A stretch of DNA of 64,000 nt from CAMPKL01 sp963817465 (lineage in GTDB: Bacteria > Acidobacteriota > Terriglobia > Bryobacterales > UBA6623), in the NCBI GenBank assembly GCA_963817465.1, contig CAWFOP010000011.1, positions 1 to 64,000 on the forward strand, in the 5' to 3' direction. A program made the position numbers and the translations under genes. Positions 63,670 through 64,000 of this stretch are shown piece by piece. Positions within the stretch are counted from its first letter, which is position 1, and the number at the start of each line of letters is the position of its first letter. Below the pieces are notes generated by a model. That model saw only the letters and a program-made list of their open reading frames with translations, was not told the DNA's origin and ran no database searches.

Positions 63670-64000
63670 TCATTGCGAACGCTGCACGGCGCGCTCGCGC
63701 CAGGCCGCGGCTTTCGCCGTCAACACGCGACTCTCCGGGAGGTTAGGAGTCAGGGCGAGAACGCGCTGGATCGCTTCGGCGGCTTCGCCGAATTTACCGC
63801 GAGCGGCCGCGAGCTCGGCGCGCAGGTAGAGCAACTGCGGAAAGTCGGCGCTGCCCTTGGCCTGGGCCGCTCGGTCGGCGGACTGCTCGGCTTGGTCGAG
63901 CAGTCCGAGATTCAGCGCGGCGCCGGCGGCCAGCAAGTACGCTTCGGTCAGACCGCTGTGCAGCTTGACGGCTTCGGCGGCGACACGCATAACCTCGTCC
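63670..64000 (-). CDS. TPR-repeat protein, C-terminal part
   Basis: The frame is open to the window edge, so the N-terminus lies beyond 64000. The visible part has helical TPR-like units: TEAYLLAAGAALNLGLLDQAEQ, PQLLYLRAELAAARGKFGEAAEAIQRVLALTP. It ends in a basic tail. Role unknown; probably protein-protein interaction. Confidence 0.7.
   Translation of the reverse strand, partial: DEVMRVAAEAVKLHSGLTEAYLLAAGAALNLGLLDQAEQSADRAAQAKGSADFPQLLYLRAELAAARGKFGEAAEAIQRVLALTPNLPESRVLTAKAAAWRERAVQRSQ

Overview
The window looks like a chromosomal segment of an Acidobacteriota bacterium, probably of the Bryobacterales/Solibacter type. This is inferred from high GC, a carboxypeptidase-regulatory TonB-dependent receptor of about 1,075 residues, planctomycete/acidobacterial cytochrome modules (DUF1587/1592/1588/1585 plus DUF1552), a PadR gene next to a remnant of the acidobacterial permease prefix domain, a tricorn-type protease, a ceramidase-like protein, and many nominally cytosolic enzymes with Tat or Sec signals. 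No rRNA, tRNA or CRISPR array was seen.

Layout. 1-776: a RAYT-type transposase unit bounded by perfect 21-bp inverted repeats. 0.97-7.5 kb: tricorn-like protease, a frameshifted Ntn-hydrolase-like gene, an exported aldo/keto reductase and a VIT-family transporter. 17.6 down to 7.5 kb (minus strand): a Tad/Flp pilus operon (flp, prepilin peptidase, cpaB, cpaE, cpaF, tadB, tadC, a 31-residue membrane peptide, DUF192, tadE, tadE, tadG, polytopic protein) with no secretin gene. 17.6-18.0 kb: a divergent control region with two sigma-54-like promoters around a cluster of GTACAC half-sites. 18.0-23.8 kb: four polytopic glycosyltransferase-type genes, three of them frameshifted. 23.8-25.2 kb: an NtrC-family sigma-54 activator that could act on that control region. 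25.6-30.3 kb: lipoprotein, cold-shock protein with a structured leader, feoAB, divergent padR and a chimeric EF-hand protein. 30.3-36.6 kb: an NdvA-like ABC exporter and an NdvB-like glucan synthase that lacks the terminal phosphorylase domain. 36.8-42.8 kb: cytochrome/beta-propeller, PSCyt1-type and DUF1552 genes. 42.9-47.4 kb: STAS protein, GntR regulator and large TonB-dependent receptor. 47.6-50.0 kb: exported amidase and exported double-VOC protein. 56.3 down to 50.1 kb: a coxSLMDEG operon (form II, AYRGAGR motif) whose coxL, coxM and coxD are each broken by several frameshifts. 56.5-59.6 kb: enolase-superfamily dehydratase and three tandem exported methyltransferase-like proteins. 59.6-64.0 kb: DUF355 protein, M48 protease, class V aminotransferase, frameshifted ceramidase-like gene and a partial TPR protein.

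Two themes recur. First, single-base frame breaks are frequent (RAYT, 4.6 kb, 18.8 kb, 20.9 kb, 21.0 kb, all through 52-55.6 kb, 63.3 kb). Either the assembly carries indel errors or there is real gene decay, and lengths and calls for these genes depend on which it is. Second, several genes have a TANNNT box only 6-11 bases before the start codon, suggesting leaderless or near-leaderless transcripts.
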